From assembly GCA_020639135.1 (NCBI GenBank), contig JACKHE010000001.1, positions 310,001 to 374,000 on the forward strand: DNA of 64,000 nucleotides, in the 5' to 3' direction. The notes below the pieces were generated by a model that saw only the letters and a list, made by a program, of their open reading frames with translations, did not search any database and had not been told where the DNA came from. This document shows, one piece after another, positions 7,201 to 16,013 of this stretch. The stretch is from Phycisphaeraceae bacterium (lineage in GTDB: Bacteria > Planctomycetota > Phycisphaerae > Phycisphaerales > UBA1924). The stretch's first letter is position 1. Each line of letters starts with the position of its first letter. The translations under genes and the position numbers were made by a program.

Positions 7201-9123
7201 TCAATGCTCGCCCGATCCCGCGCCGTCCTCCCGCAACGACCGCGCAATCGACACCTCATGCAGCCGCACGCTCGTTTGATTGAGCGCATCGCGCGCCGCG
7301 CTGATTGCGTCCGCATCGACACCCGACCAGTCCTGCGCCGCCCGATCGACGAGTGACTCCAATTTCCCGATCGCCGCCTCGATCTCCGCGCGGTAGGCGC
7401 CCTCGATCCCCTCCCCCACGCGCTCGATCGCCAGCCTCGTCCACTTGATGTCGAGCCTGCCGTTGACGATCAGGTCGGCGATGCGGTGCCGCGTCATGTC
7501 GTCGCGCGCGTGCTCGAAGCTCTCGCGTTCCAGCCGATCGACCTCCTCGCGTGAGAGCCCGTGCGTCGGCGCCACCTGGATCGCGGCTCGCTTGCCGCTG
7601 CGCTGCTCGACGGCCGACACATTCAGCACGCCGTTGGCGTCCACGAGGAACTCCACCTCCAGCCTGGGCATGCCTGCCGGCATGGGAGGCACGCTCAGCG
7701 TGAACTCCCCCAGTTTCCGGCAGTCCGCCGCCATCTCCCGCTCGCCCTGGAGCACATTGATCGCGATCCTTGCCTGCCCGTCCACGCTCGTCGTGAATGT
7801 CTCGACCGCCCGCGCCGGCGTCGTCTGGTTCCGCACGATCAGCTTCGCGAACCCGCCCCCCATCGTCTCCACGCCCAGACTCAACGGCAGCACATCCAGC
7901 AGCAGCGTCCCCTTGTCGTACCCCGCCAGCACCGCCCCCTGCGCCGCGGCCCCCAGCGCCACCACCGTGTCCGGGTCCAGCGCGACGTAGGGCTCGACGC
8001 CGAAGAACTGCCGCACACGCTCGCGCACCAGCGGGATCCGCGTCGAACCCCCGACCATCACGACCCGCCCGATCTCCCCCGCCGACAGCCCCGCATCGCG
8101 CAGCGCATCGGCGCACCGGCTCATGGCCCGCTCAACCCACGGCCCGATCAGCCCCTCGAACTCCCCCCGCGTCAGCGTCCGCTCGAACACACGCCCCTCG
8201 CCAAGATCGACCCGCAGCAGCGCCGATTCTTCATCCGACAGTCGGATCTTCGTCGATTCCGCGAACAGCTTCAGCGCCTGCCGCGTCGCCGGGGGCAGCG
8301 CGCCGTCAGTTGAAAGATCCATCCCGAACTCCTCGCCGGCCTCGCGGAGGATCATCGAAACAATCGCGTGATCGACGTCGTCGCCGCCCAGCCTCGTGTC
8401 CCCCGCCGTCGATCGCACCTCGAAGCAGTCCGCGCCGAGCCCGTCCCCCGAGGGCGTTACCGTCAGGATGGAAACATCAAACGTCCCGCCGCCAAGATCA
8501 AAGACTGCGATCGTCTCTTCGTCCTTCGCGCGCGCGCCGACGCCGTAGGCGAGCGACGCCGCCGTGGGCTCGTTGATGATCCGCACGACCTCCAGCCCCG
8601 CCAGCCTCCCCGCGTCGCGCGTCGCCTGCCGCTGCGCATCGTCGAAGTACGCCGGGACCGTCACCACCGCCTTGCGCACCGGCCGCCCCAGCGCCGCGCT
8701 CGCCCGCTCACGCAGCGCCCCCAGCACCCGCGCCGACACCTCCTGGGGAGAGACCAGTCGATCCCCGATCGCGAACCGCGCCGTCTCGTGCTCGCCCTCA
8801 ACCACCGTGTACGGCAGGAACGCCAGGTCCGCCGCCGCGTCCCGCGCCGACCGCCCCATCAGCCGCTTGGCGCTCGTCACCGTCCGGCTCGGGAACTCCA
8901 CGCTGTGCGCCCGCGCCTCGGCGCCCACCGCCTCCACCGTGGAGCCGTCCTCGCTGAACCGCACCACCGAGGGAACCAGCGCCGACCCGTCGTCCCCCCC
9001 TACCCCATGCAACACCCGGGGCCCCGATTCATCGCACCACGCGACGAGCGAGTTCGTCGTCCCCAGGTCGATCCCCACGATGATCTCGCGATCACCGCTT
9101 CCCGATTGGCCGTGTTCTGGCAT
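7201..9123 (-). CDS. Hsp70-family chaperone, HscA-like
   Basis: 640 residues. The nucleotide-binding domain shows IIVGIDLGTTNSLVAW, VVRIINEPTAASLAYG, AVFDLGGGTFDVSIL and VMVGGSTRIPLVR. The substrate domain begins DVLPLSLGVETMGG and contains INVLQGEREMAADCRKLGEF, closer to HscA than to DnaK (Cys in this motif), and the C-terminus lacks the usual DnaK Gly-rich tail. It is an ATP-driven cytoplasmic chaperone. No hscB, iscU or ferredoxin gene is adjacent, so a role in iron-sulfur assembly is not supported by context. The ATG at 9123 is preferred to TTG at 9129; a TAGTCT box ends 5 nt upstream, suggesting a leaderless transcript divergent from pheT. Confidence 0.85.
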   Translation of the reverse strand: MPEHGQSGSGDREIIVGIDLGTTNSLVAWCDESGPRVLHGVGGDDGSALVPSVVRFSEDGSTVEAVGAEARAHSVEFPSRTVTSAKRLMGRSARDAAADLAFLPYTVVEGEHETARFAIGDRLVSPQEVSARVLGALRERASAALGRPVRKAVVTVPAYFDDAQRQATRDAGRLAGLEVVRIINEPTAASLAYGVGARAKDEETIAVFDLGGGTFDVSILTVTPSGDGLGADCFEVRSTAGDTRLGGDDVDHAIVSMILREAGEEFGMDLSTDGALPPATRQALKLFAESTKIRLSDEESALLRVDLGEGRVFERTLTRGEFEGLIGPWVERAMSRCADALRDAGLSAGEIGRVVMVGGSTRIPLVRERVRQFFGVEPYVALDPDTVVALGAAAQGAVLAGYDKGTLLLDVLPLSLGVETMGGGFAKLIVRNQTTPARAVETFTTSVDGQARIAINVLQGEREMAADCRKLGEFTLSVPPMPAGMPRLEVEFLVDANGVLNVSAVEQRSGKRAAIQVAPTHGLSREEVDRLERESFEHARDDMTRHRIADLIVNGRLDIKWTRLAIERVGEGIEGAYRAEIEAAIGKLESLVDRAAQDWSGVDADAISAARDALNQTSVRLHEVSIARSLREDGAGSGEH

Positions 9124-9191
9124 TGGCAAGACTAGGCCCCGCGGGCCCCGATCGCCCTGCGACGCCCCCGAGGGGATATCCTCACGCTCCC

Positions 9192-11252
9192 ATGCTCATC
9201 AACACCGACTGGCTCAACGAACTGATCGAAGGCCCCGACCTCAGCCCCGACGAGATCGAGCGGCTCTGCACGCGCCAGGGCTTCCCGATCGACGAGCGCT
9301 CTCCCCTGACCAACGGCGCCGGCGAGCTCTTCGACGTCGAGGTCACCTCCAACCGCGGCGACTGCATCAGCCACCTGGGCGTCGCGCGCGAGGTCGCCGC
9401 CGGCGCGGGCCGCGCCTTCGCGCTCCCCCAGCGCACCACGCCCGACGCCGCCGGCAAACCGGTCAGCGTCCTCACCGACGTGGACAACCAGACACCCGAC
9501 GTCTGCCCCCTCTTCACCGCGCGCGTCATCACCGGCGCCAGGGTCGGCCCCTCACCGAAGTGGCTCGTCGATCGCCTCGCGTCGGTCGGCCAGAAGAGCA
9601 TCAACTGCGTCGTCGACGCCTCCAACTACGTCCTCTTCGAGACGGGCCAGCCCACCCACACCTTCGACCTCAACACCCTCGATGAAAAACGCCTCGTCGT
9701 CCGCTACGCGAGCGCAGGCGAGGAGCTCGTCGCCCTCGACGGTGTGAAACACAAGCTCCGCGACACCGACCTCGTCGTCGCCGATGCGCGCAGGCCCGTC
9801 TCCCTCGCCGGCGTCATCGGCGGGCTCGACACCGGCGTCACCGAAAAAACCACCGACATCCTCCTCGAGGCCGCCACCTGGGACCCCGTCACCATCCGCA
9901 CCGCCGCCAGGCGACTGCGCATCAGCACCGACGCCGGTCACCGCTTCGAGCGCGTCGTCGATCCCGGGACCATCCGCGCGGCCGCCGAACGCCTCGCCGC
10001 CATCATCTGCGAGCTCACCGGCGGGACGCTCGCCCAGGGCGACATCGAGCGCGGCCCGGGCCTCGACCGCGCCGAGCAGCGCATCACTTGCCGCGCCGAG
10101 CGCTGCCGCGCCATCCTGGGCCTGGACATCAGCGCCGCGGAGATGGCCGGGCGCCTCCCCGCGCTCGGCTTCCGCGTCGAAACCCGCGACGAGCGCACCA
10201 TCGAGTGCGTCGTCCCCGACCACCGCCGGCACGACGTCCGCCGCGAGATCGACCTGATCGAGGAGGTCGCCCGACTCCACGGCTTCGAGGACTTCCACGT
10301 CACCGACCGCGTCGATCTCCAGATCGCCCCGCCCCAGCCCGAACGCCAGGCGCAGACCGCGCTCGCCGGCGCGCTCACCGGCATGGGCTTCTACGAGACC
10401 GTGACCTTCACCTTCGTCACCCACGACGACTGCAAGGCGTTCATGCCGCAGGGGCTCCGCACGCTCCAGGTGGACGAGGAGCGCCGCAAGGGCGCCCCCG
10501 CGCTCAGGCCCAGCGTCATCCCCAGCCTGCTCCACTGCCGCCGCATCAACCAGGACAACGGGGCAGCCCGCGCCGGCGAGGTCCGTCTCTTCGAGTTCGC
10601 CTCCGTCTTTGCGCAGACCACCACCGGCGACACCGTCCAGCACCGCAACATCGCCCTGTGCCTCGACGCGCCCGACCCACAGCTGGGCCTGCGCCAACTC
10701 CGCGGCGTCATCGAGCGACTCGCGCGCGAGATGGGCGGCGCCGAGACGACCATCGGCGTCGAACTCACCCCGCCCGTCTTCCCCGCGCTCGATCCCGACG
10801 CGCACGCCGGCCTGACCCTCGGCGGAGCGCCCCTCGGCTACCTCGCGCTGCCGACGCCGCAGACGCTCAAGCAGTTCGGCATCGACACCCCCGTCGCCGT
10901 CGCCGAGATCAATCTCGACGCGCTCCTGGCGCTCTACCCGCCCGCCGCGACCGTGCACGCGCTCCCCGCCTTCCCCGCCATCGAGCGCGACCTCTCCGTC
11001 ATCGTGGACGAGCACGCCCCCTGGGCCGCCATCGAGGTCGCCATCAACAGCGCCAGCCCCGACCGCATGGTCGGCCTCACGTTCGAGGGCGTGTACCGCG
11101 GCAAGCAGGTCGGCGCCGGTCGCAAGTCCGTAACCCTCCGCATGCGATTCCAGGACCCCGACCGCACACTCCGCCACGATGAAGTCGATCCACAGGTCGA
11201 GTCCGTCGTCAGCGCCCTCAAGTCAGCCGTCGGCGCCGAACTCCGTGCCTGA
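9192..11252 (+). CDS. pheT: Phenylalanyl-tRNA synthetase beta subunit, short form
   Basis: 686 residues. Recognisable modules in order: the N-terminal B1-type segment, the B3/B4 domain with VGQKSINCVVDASNYVLFE and QPTHTFDLNTL, the B5 domain with VVPDHRRHDVRREIDLIEEV, the catalytic-like core, and a C-terminal anticodon-binding FDX-ACB domain (LPAFPAIERDLSVIVDE). The EMAP-II-like tRNA-binding OB insertion normally present near residues 40-150 of the roughly 800-residue protein is absent. It pairs with PheS to charge tRNA-Phe; pheS is not in this window. A TATCCT box lies 9 nt before the ATG with no Shine-Dalgarno. Confidence 0.93.
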   Translation: MLINTDWLNELIEGPDLSPDEIERLCTRQGFPIDERSPLTNGAGELFDVEVTSNRGDCISHLGVAREVAAGAGRAFALPQRTTPDAAGKPVSVLTDVDNQTPDVCPLFTARVITGARVGPSPKWLVDRLASVGQKSINCVVDASNYVLFETGQPTHTFDLNTLDEKRLVVRYASAGEELVALDGVKHKLRDTDLVVADARRPVSLAGVIGGLDTGVTEKTTDILLEAATWDPVTIRTAARRLRISTDAGHRFERVVDPGTIRAAAERLAAIICELTGGTLAQGDIERGPGLDRAEQRITCRAERCRAILGLDISAAEMAGRLPALGFRVETRDERTIECVVPDHRRHDVRREIDLIEEVARLHGFEDFHVTDRVDLQIAPPQPERQAQTALAGALTGMGFYETVTFTFVTHDDCKAFMPQGLRTLQVDEERRKGAPALRPSVIPSLLHCRRINQDNGAARAGEVRLFEFASVFAQTTTGDTVQHRNIALCLDAPDPQLGLRQLRGVIERLAREMGGAETTIGVELTPPVFPALDPDAHAGLTLGGAPLGYLALPTPQTLKQFGIDTPVAVAEINLDALLALYPPAATVHALPAFPAIERDLSVIVDEHAPWAAIEVAINSASPDRMVGLTFEGVYRGKQVGAGRKSVTLRMRFQDPDRTLRHDEVDPQVESVVSALKSAVGAELRA

Positions 11253-11298
11253 CAGCGCAGCGCCGCCAACCCGCAACGCTTCTCAAGGAGAACCACGC

Positions 11299-11862
11299 GT
11301 GCTCGCCCGAACTCTCCTCCTGCTCGGCGTCTTCGCCGCATCCATCGGCTGCGCATCGCACAACATCGGCCCCAACCTCGGCATCGGCGCCATCGCCGGT
11401 CGCGGCGTCGGCGCCGGCCAGGCCCGCATCGCCGTCCGATCGGGCGAGGGCGTCGGCAAGGGCATCGGTTACCTCATCGCCGACAAGCTCGACCAGGAGC
11501 ACGCCCAGTCCCTCACCAGGGCGTCCGTCCACAACAACTATTCCCATTCCGAGCTCGGCGCCCTGACCAACACGAGATGGAGCGTCCGCACCATCACGCC
11601 GCCCGACGCCGCAGGCGGCGAGAACCTCGGCATGGTCGTCACCTTCCGCCCCAGCGGTCACGTCGTCACCCGCACCATCCTCCCCGACAGCTCCACCAGG
11701 CTCGTCACCGAACGCTACCGCGTCGTCGGCGACACCGTCATCATCAACGGCGACGACTACGTCATCAACGCCCAGTTCCGGATCCGCGGCGAATCCCTCA
11801 CCATCGCCGCCGGGAACTTCGTCGGTGTCTTCGACCGCATCCGCACCCGCGACGGCCTCTGA
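11299..11862 (+). CDS. Lipoprotein of unknown function
   Basis: 187 residues starting at GTG, 8 nt after AAGGAG. The N-terminus LARTLLLLGVFAASIGCASH carries a lipobox (SIGC), so the protein should be lipid-anchored at Cys18. A Gly-rich stretch (GIGAIAGRGVGAGQARIAVR) precedes a C-terminal half with alternating strands (TNTRWSVRTITPPDA through GVFDRIRTRDG) that resembles lipocalin-like or META-like barrels, but no family is certain. It follows pheT by 46 nt and probably forms its own unit. Confidence 0.75.
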   Translation: MLARTLLLLGVFAASIGCASHNIGPNLGIGAIAGRGVGAGQARIAVRSGEGVGKGIGYLIADKLDQEHAQSLTRASVHNNYSHSELGALTNTRWSVRTITPPDAAGGENLGMVVTFRPSGHVVTRTILPDSSTRLVTERYRVVGDTVIINGDDYVINAQFRIRGESLTIAAGNFVGVFDRIRTRDGL

Positions 11863-11871
11863 CTCACACGC

Positions 11872-13863
11872 TCACTCCGGACCGGCGAACCCCAGCGACT
11901 CTTCCAGCCACTCGTCCTGCCGGGTCACCGCCAGCCGCTGAGCCCGCGCCAGACGCATCGCGCGCCGCTGCGCCGTCCTCGACAACCACCGGCCGACGAC
12001 GCCCGGGACGCCGATTCGCTGAACCGCTCCCCAGAGCAGCCGCGGAGCGTGCCGGCGCAGCAGATCGTCCGTCATCCCGACAAAACGCAGCGTCTCGCCG
12101 GGATCCCCCTGCCGGCCCGACCGCCCCATCAGCTGCCGGTCCAGCCGCGACGATTCGTGCGGCTCCGTCACGATCACGCACAGCCCGCCCAGCCCCGCGA
12201 CCCCGTCGCCCAGCGCGATATCCGTGCCGCGACCCGCCATGTTCGTCGCCACCGTCACGGCGCCGCGCTCACCGGCGCGAGCGATGATCCCCGCCTCCCG
12301 CGCCTCGTTCACCGCGTTGAGGATCTCGCACGCCACCCCCGCGTCGCGAAGCAGGCCGCCCACGCGCTCGCTCGCCTCGACGGTCCGCGTGCCGATCAGC
12401 ACCGGCTGGCCCTTGGCGTGCCGCTCCAGCGTCGCCGCCACGATCGAGCCCAGCCGGTCCTCAACCGACCCGCGCACGACCGGCGCCCGGTCCACGCGCC
12501 GGCAAGGCTCGTGCCTCGGGATCGAAACCACAGGCAGCCCGTACACCGACCACAGCTCACCCGAGACCTCGCGCGCCGTCCCCGTCATCCCCGACAGCCG
12601 CCGGTACCCACGGAAGTAACGCTGGAAGCTGATCCGCGCCAGCGTGTCCTTGATCGGCGTCGGCTCCAGGCCCTCGCGCGCCTCCACCGCCTGGTGCAGC
12701 CCCTGCCGCCACGACCGGTCCGGCATCAGCCGACCAGTCGATTCGTCCACGATCACCACCTTCCCATCGTGGATCACGTACTGCGCGCCCTCGTGGAAGA
12801 ACTCCTTGACCCGCAGCGCCTGGTCCACCAGCTCGCGCCGGCGCCGCACGCCCCCCCACACCCCGTGCAGCGCCCTCGCCGACTCGTCCACCCGCGCCAG
12901 CCCGGCGCCGCTCAGCCGCAGATCGTTGAACCGCCGATCGACGACGTAATCCGCTCCCTCCGCCAGCGCCCCGGCGATCCACGCCGCCTCGCGCATGATC
13001 CGCTCCTGGTCCGTGTTGTGCGTCGGCGCCGACAGGATCAAGGGCGTCACCGCCTCGTCGATCAGCACCGCGTCCGCCTCGTCCACGATCGCGCTCGCCT
13101 GCCCCCGCGTCAGCAGCCGCTGCCCGACCGGCGATCCCTCCAGCCCCAGCGCCCGCTCCACCAGCGCATCGGCGAGCGTTCGCCACCGCCGCGACGCGAT
13201 CCGGTCGCGCAGCGCATCCGCCGCGGCCTCCTTGCACGTGCAGTACGTCACGTCGCACGCGTACGCCTCGCGCCGCTGCGCAGAGCCCGAACCCGCGCGG
13301 ATCGCCCCGCTCGTCAGACCCAGCAGCGCCAGCATCGGCGCCAGCGTCTCCCGGTCGCGCCCCGCCAGGTAATCGTTGGCCGTGACGATGTGGCACCCCC
13401 GGCCCCGCCACCCCTCCAGCGCCGCCGCCAGAGCGCCCACCAGGGTCTTGCCCTCGCCCGTCGCCATCTCCACGCACGCACCCGACCCCAGCGCCAGCGC
13501 CGCGGCGATCTGCTCGACGTGCGGCGTCAGCCCCAGCGTCCGCCGCGCCGCCACCGACGCCAGCGACAACCCGAGCCTCGCCTCCGCGGCCCCGGCTCGC
13601 CCGAGCAGGAACGCGCAGCGCACCTCCGACACCGCTTCGTCGAACGCGCGCGTGCCGAGCGCCTCGCGATCCCCGATCATCCCCTCGACGAGCCGCGCCT
13701 CGCGCAGAAACACCGGAGCCCGTGCCCGCCAGCGGCCCACGATCCCCGACCCCCGCTGCCACAGCGCATCAAGACCCCTCGGCAGCGGTTCAGCGACCGG
13801 CCGCTCCGCGATCGAGCGCCACGCGACGCCGTCGCTCAGCTTGTGCACGGGCAGCGCCGTCAT
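11872..13863 (-). CDS. Truncated SecA-like ATPase
   Basis: 663 residues against roughly 900 for housekeeping SecA. SecA motor motifs are intact: Walker A VEMATGEGKT near residue 135, VTANDYLAGRD, a Walker B/DEAD region IVDEADAVLIDEAVTPLILS, GMTGTAREVSGE, ATNMAGRGTDIALGDG and LMGRSGRQGDPG. The C-terminal helical wing, two-helix finger extensions and zinc-binding tail of canonical SecA are missing or much reduced. The ATG overlaps the stop of the M50 gene (ATGA at 13860-13863), so it is translated together with that protease. It is best read as a dedicated ATPase of the export or maturation cluster rather than the housekeeping translocase. Confidence 0.85.
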   Translation of the reverse strand: MTALPVHKLSDGVAWRSIAERPVAEPLPRGLDALWQRGSGIVGRWRARAPVFLREARLVEGMIGDREALGTRAFDEAVSEVRCAFLLGRAGAAEARLGLSLASVAARRTLGLTPHVEQIAAALALGSGACVEMATGEGKTLVGALAAALEGWRGRGCHIVTANDYLAGRDRETLAPMLALLGLTSGAIRAGSGSAQRREAYACDVTYCTCKEAAADALRDRIASRRWRTLADALVERALGLEGSPVGQRLLTRGQASAIVDEADAVLIDEAVTPLILSAPTHNTDQERIMREAAWIAGALAEGADYVVDRRFNDLRLSGAGLARVDESARALHGVWGGVRRRRELVDQALRVKEFFHEGAQYVIHDGKVVIVDESTGRLMPDRSWRQGLHQAVEAREGLEPTPIKDTLARISFQRYFRGYRRLSGMTGTAREVSGELWSVYGLPVVSIPRHEPCRRVDRAPVVRGSVEDRLGSIVAATLERHAKGQPVLIGTRTVEASERVGGLLRDAGVACEILNAVNEAREAGIIARAGERGAVTVATNMAGRGTDIALGDGVAGLGGLCVIVTEPHESSRLDRQLMGRSGRQGDPGETLRFVGMTDDLLRRHAPRLLWGAVQRIGVPGVVGRWLSRTAQRRAMRLARAQRLAVTRQDEWLEESLGFAGPE

Positions 13864-15989
13864 ACCGAGAACCTGCGCTGCAGCAGCCGTCGCAAAGCGG
13901 TCATCGCCTGCGCGCCGATCGTTGAAGGCTCCAGCTCGACCCGGATCACGACGCGCTGCCCCGGGAAGAGCCCCTCAGGCGACTCGATCGGAACAAACGC
14001 CTCGAACACTCGCGATTGATCATCCACCTCCCCGCTCGGCGTCAGGCCCGCCTCCGCGATCCGGAACCCGCCGCCGGCGTACGTCGCGCCCGGCCTGCCC
14101 ACGACGCGGATCCGCACCCGCCTCGCCGCCTCCGCATCGAGCCGGTCCCCCAGCGCCGACAGCGAGCCCACGCCCGCCTGATCCGCTTCCGCGCGAACGC
14201 GCAGCGCATCGAGCGACGCGATCTCGCCCAGCGCCTGTCCCCGCGCCACATGCGCGCCGACGCGGTCCCCGAGCGTCGGCGCCACCCACACCCCGTCGAT
14301 GTCCGACACGACTTCCAACGCCGCCTCATCTTGCCGCAGCCGGTCCAGCCCCGTCTCGATCGCCGCGATCCGCTGCCGGCGCCCCGGCGCCGCCGACGGG
14401 TCCTGCGCCAGCGCCGCGTCGAGGCTCCGCCTTGACTGCTCCAGCTGCGCCGTCGCCCGAGCGATGGCGGCGTCCAGTTCCGCGCTCTCCAGCAGCGCGA
14501 CGCGGTCCCCGTCGCGCACGGCTTCCCCGCTCTCAACCGCCGATCCCAGGAACCCGTCCACACCCGCGCGCACGACCTGACGCCGCACGGGCTCGACCAC
14601 GCCCTCCAGCCGCACGTGCGCCGGGACCGGGATCATCCCAACAACAATCGCCGTGACCGCCAGCGTCCCGGCCGAAACCAGCTGCGCCCGCCCCCGCACG
14701 CGCGATAGCTCCGGGTCCACCGCCAGGTAGCGCACGAACCGGCCCAGCGGGACCGCCCCCCACAGCACGACGCCCATCACCGCCAGCGCCACGCCCACGA
14801 GGAAGAACCGCTGCGCCAGCATCAGCACGATGGCCGCCGAGAGCATGACGCGGTACACCCCCGAAGCCGCGGCGTACACCGACAGCGCCGCCGCCTCGCC
14901 GGGCCCCGACGCCGGCGACGACGCCGTCCGCAGCCCGAAGCCGCACCGCTTGACCAGAAAGTGCAACTGCTCGCGCGAGCGCTGCCAGAGGTTCGGGATG
15001 TCGAACAGGTCCGACAGCGCGTAGTACGCGTCGTACCGCAGCAGCGGGTTCCCGTTGAACAGCAGCGTCGAGACGCTCGCCAGCACGATCACGTTCGAGG
15101 CCAGCGCGTGCGGCAGCGTCCCGGGCCCCGTCGAGACCCAAACCACCGCCGCGACCGACGCGCACACCAGCTCCGCCATCACACCCGCCAGCGACACCAC
15201 GATCCGCTGCGCCCGGCTCTTGAGCGACCACGCGCTCGACGCATCGACGTACGGGACCGGCATAAAGATCAGCAGCGCGATCCCCAGCGCGTGAACCTCG
15301 CCCTCGCCGCCCGACGCGTGCCCGAACTGCTTGCAAGCGAACCCGTGCCCGAGCTCGTGCACGCCCTTGATCACGATGTACGCGGCGTACAGCCACACCA
15401 GGTTGTCCGGGTCCAGCGCCCCCGCCGCCTCGTGCGCCAGCGCCCCGAACCGACCCGCCATCGTCAGCAGGCCCCCCAGCACAACCGCCGCCCAGAGCGC
15501 CAGCCCCCCCGGTGTGAACAGCCAGCCCACAAGCGGCCGCCACCGCGTCAGCAGCGCGTCGGGATCGAACAGCGGGATCCGCGCAAAGAGCACGCTCTGC
15601 AGGCGGCCCTTCCACTCGCGCGAAACACGCTTGCGCCTCCGGCCCAGCAGCGCCCCCGCGTCGCCCGGGCGGTCCGTCGAAAGCAGGTTCGCGTCGTAGA
15701 GCTTCGCCAGCAACTCCAGCGCCTCGGGCTGCGTCACCGCGTCGTCACCGTCAACCTCGACGCTCGTCGCCCACGCCTGACCGACCGTGCGCCGGCCGTC
15801 GAGCCTCCCGAGAAAGTTGTACGCCTGCCCGCTGAGCCGGAAGTGCTGGTTGCTCGCCGCATCGCGCACGACCCACCAGGCCCGGGAGCGGAACCACTGC
15901 CGGTGCGCCTGCGCCGTCGCCCGCAGCCGGGGCCGCAGCTCCGCGACCCGGCTCCAGGACTCCGAGAATGTCGGGCGGTGTTTCGCCAT
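13860..15989 (-). CDS. PqqD-like / M50 zinc protease / lipoyl-domain membrane protein
   Basis: 709 residues. Residues about 35-105 look like a PqqD-type peptide-recognition domain (HFRLSGQAYNFLGRLDGRRT). Multiple TM segments follow; HELGH at about 211-215 is the site-2-protease zinc motif, and NGNPLLRYDAYYALSDL is the second M50-type motif. After the last TM segments (about 390-470) comes an HlyD-like lipoyl/barrel-sandwich region with a coiled coil (ELDAAIARATAQLEQSRRSL) and a closing barrel. Such proteins are annotated as putative peptide zinc metalloproteases in peptide maturation loci. It lies 24 nt after the GAF-HlyD gene and overlaps the SecA-like gene by 4 nt. Confidence 0.85.
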   Translation of the reverse strand: MAKHRPTFSESWSRVAELRPRLRATAQAHRQWFRSRAWWVVRDAASNQHFRLSGQAYNFLGRLDGRRTVGQAWATSVEVDGDDAVTQPEALELLAKLYDANLLSTDRPGDAGALLGRRRKRVSREWKGRLQSVLFARIPLFDPDALLTRWRPLVGWLFTPGGLALWAAVVLGGLLTMAGRFGALAHEAAGALDPDNLVWLYAAYIVIKGVHELGHGFACKQFGHASGGEGEVHALGIALLIFMPVPYVDASSAWSLKSRAQRIVVSLAGVMAELVCASVAAVVWVSTGPGTLPHALASNVIVLASVSTLLFNGNPLLRYDAYYALSDLFDIPNLWQRSREQLHFLVKRCGFGLRTASSPASGPGEAAALSVYAAASGVYRVMLSAAIVLMLAQRFFLVGVALAVMGVVLWGAVPLGRFVRYLAVDPELSRVRGRAQLVSAGTLAVTAIVVGMIPVPAHVRLEGVVEPVRRQVVRAGVDGFLGSAVESGEAVRDGDRVALLESAELDAAIARATAQLEQSRRSLDAALAQDPSAAPGRRQRIAAIETGLDRLRQDEAALEVVSDIDGVWVAPTLGDRVGAHVARGQALGEIASLDALRVRAEADQAGVGSLSALGDRLDAEAARRVRIRVVGRPGATYAGGGFRIAEAGLTPSGEVDDQSRVFEAFVPIESPEGLFPGQRVVIRVELEPSTIGAQAMTALRRLLQRRFSV

Positions 15990-16013
15990 CGCGCCTCGCT
16001 CACCACGTCCGGT

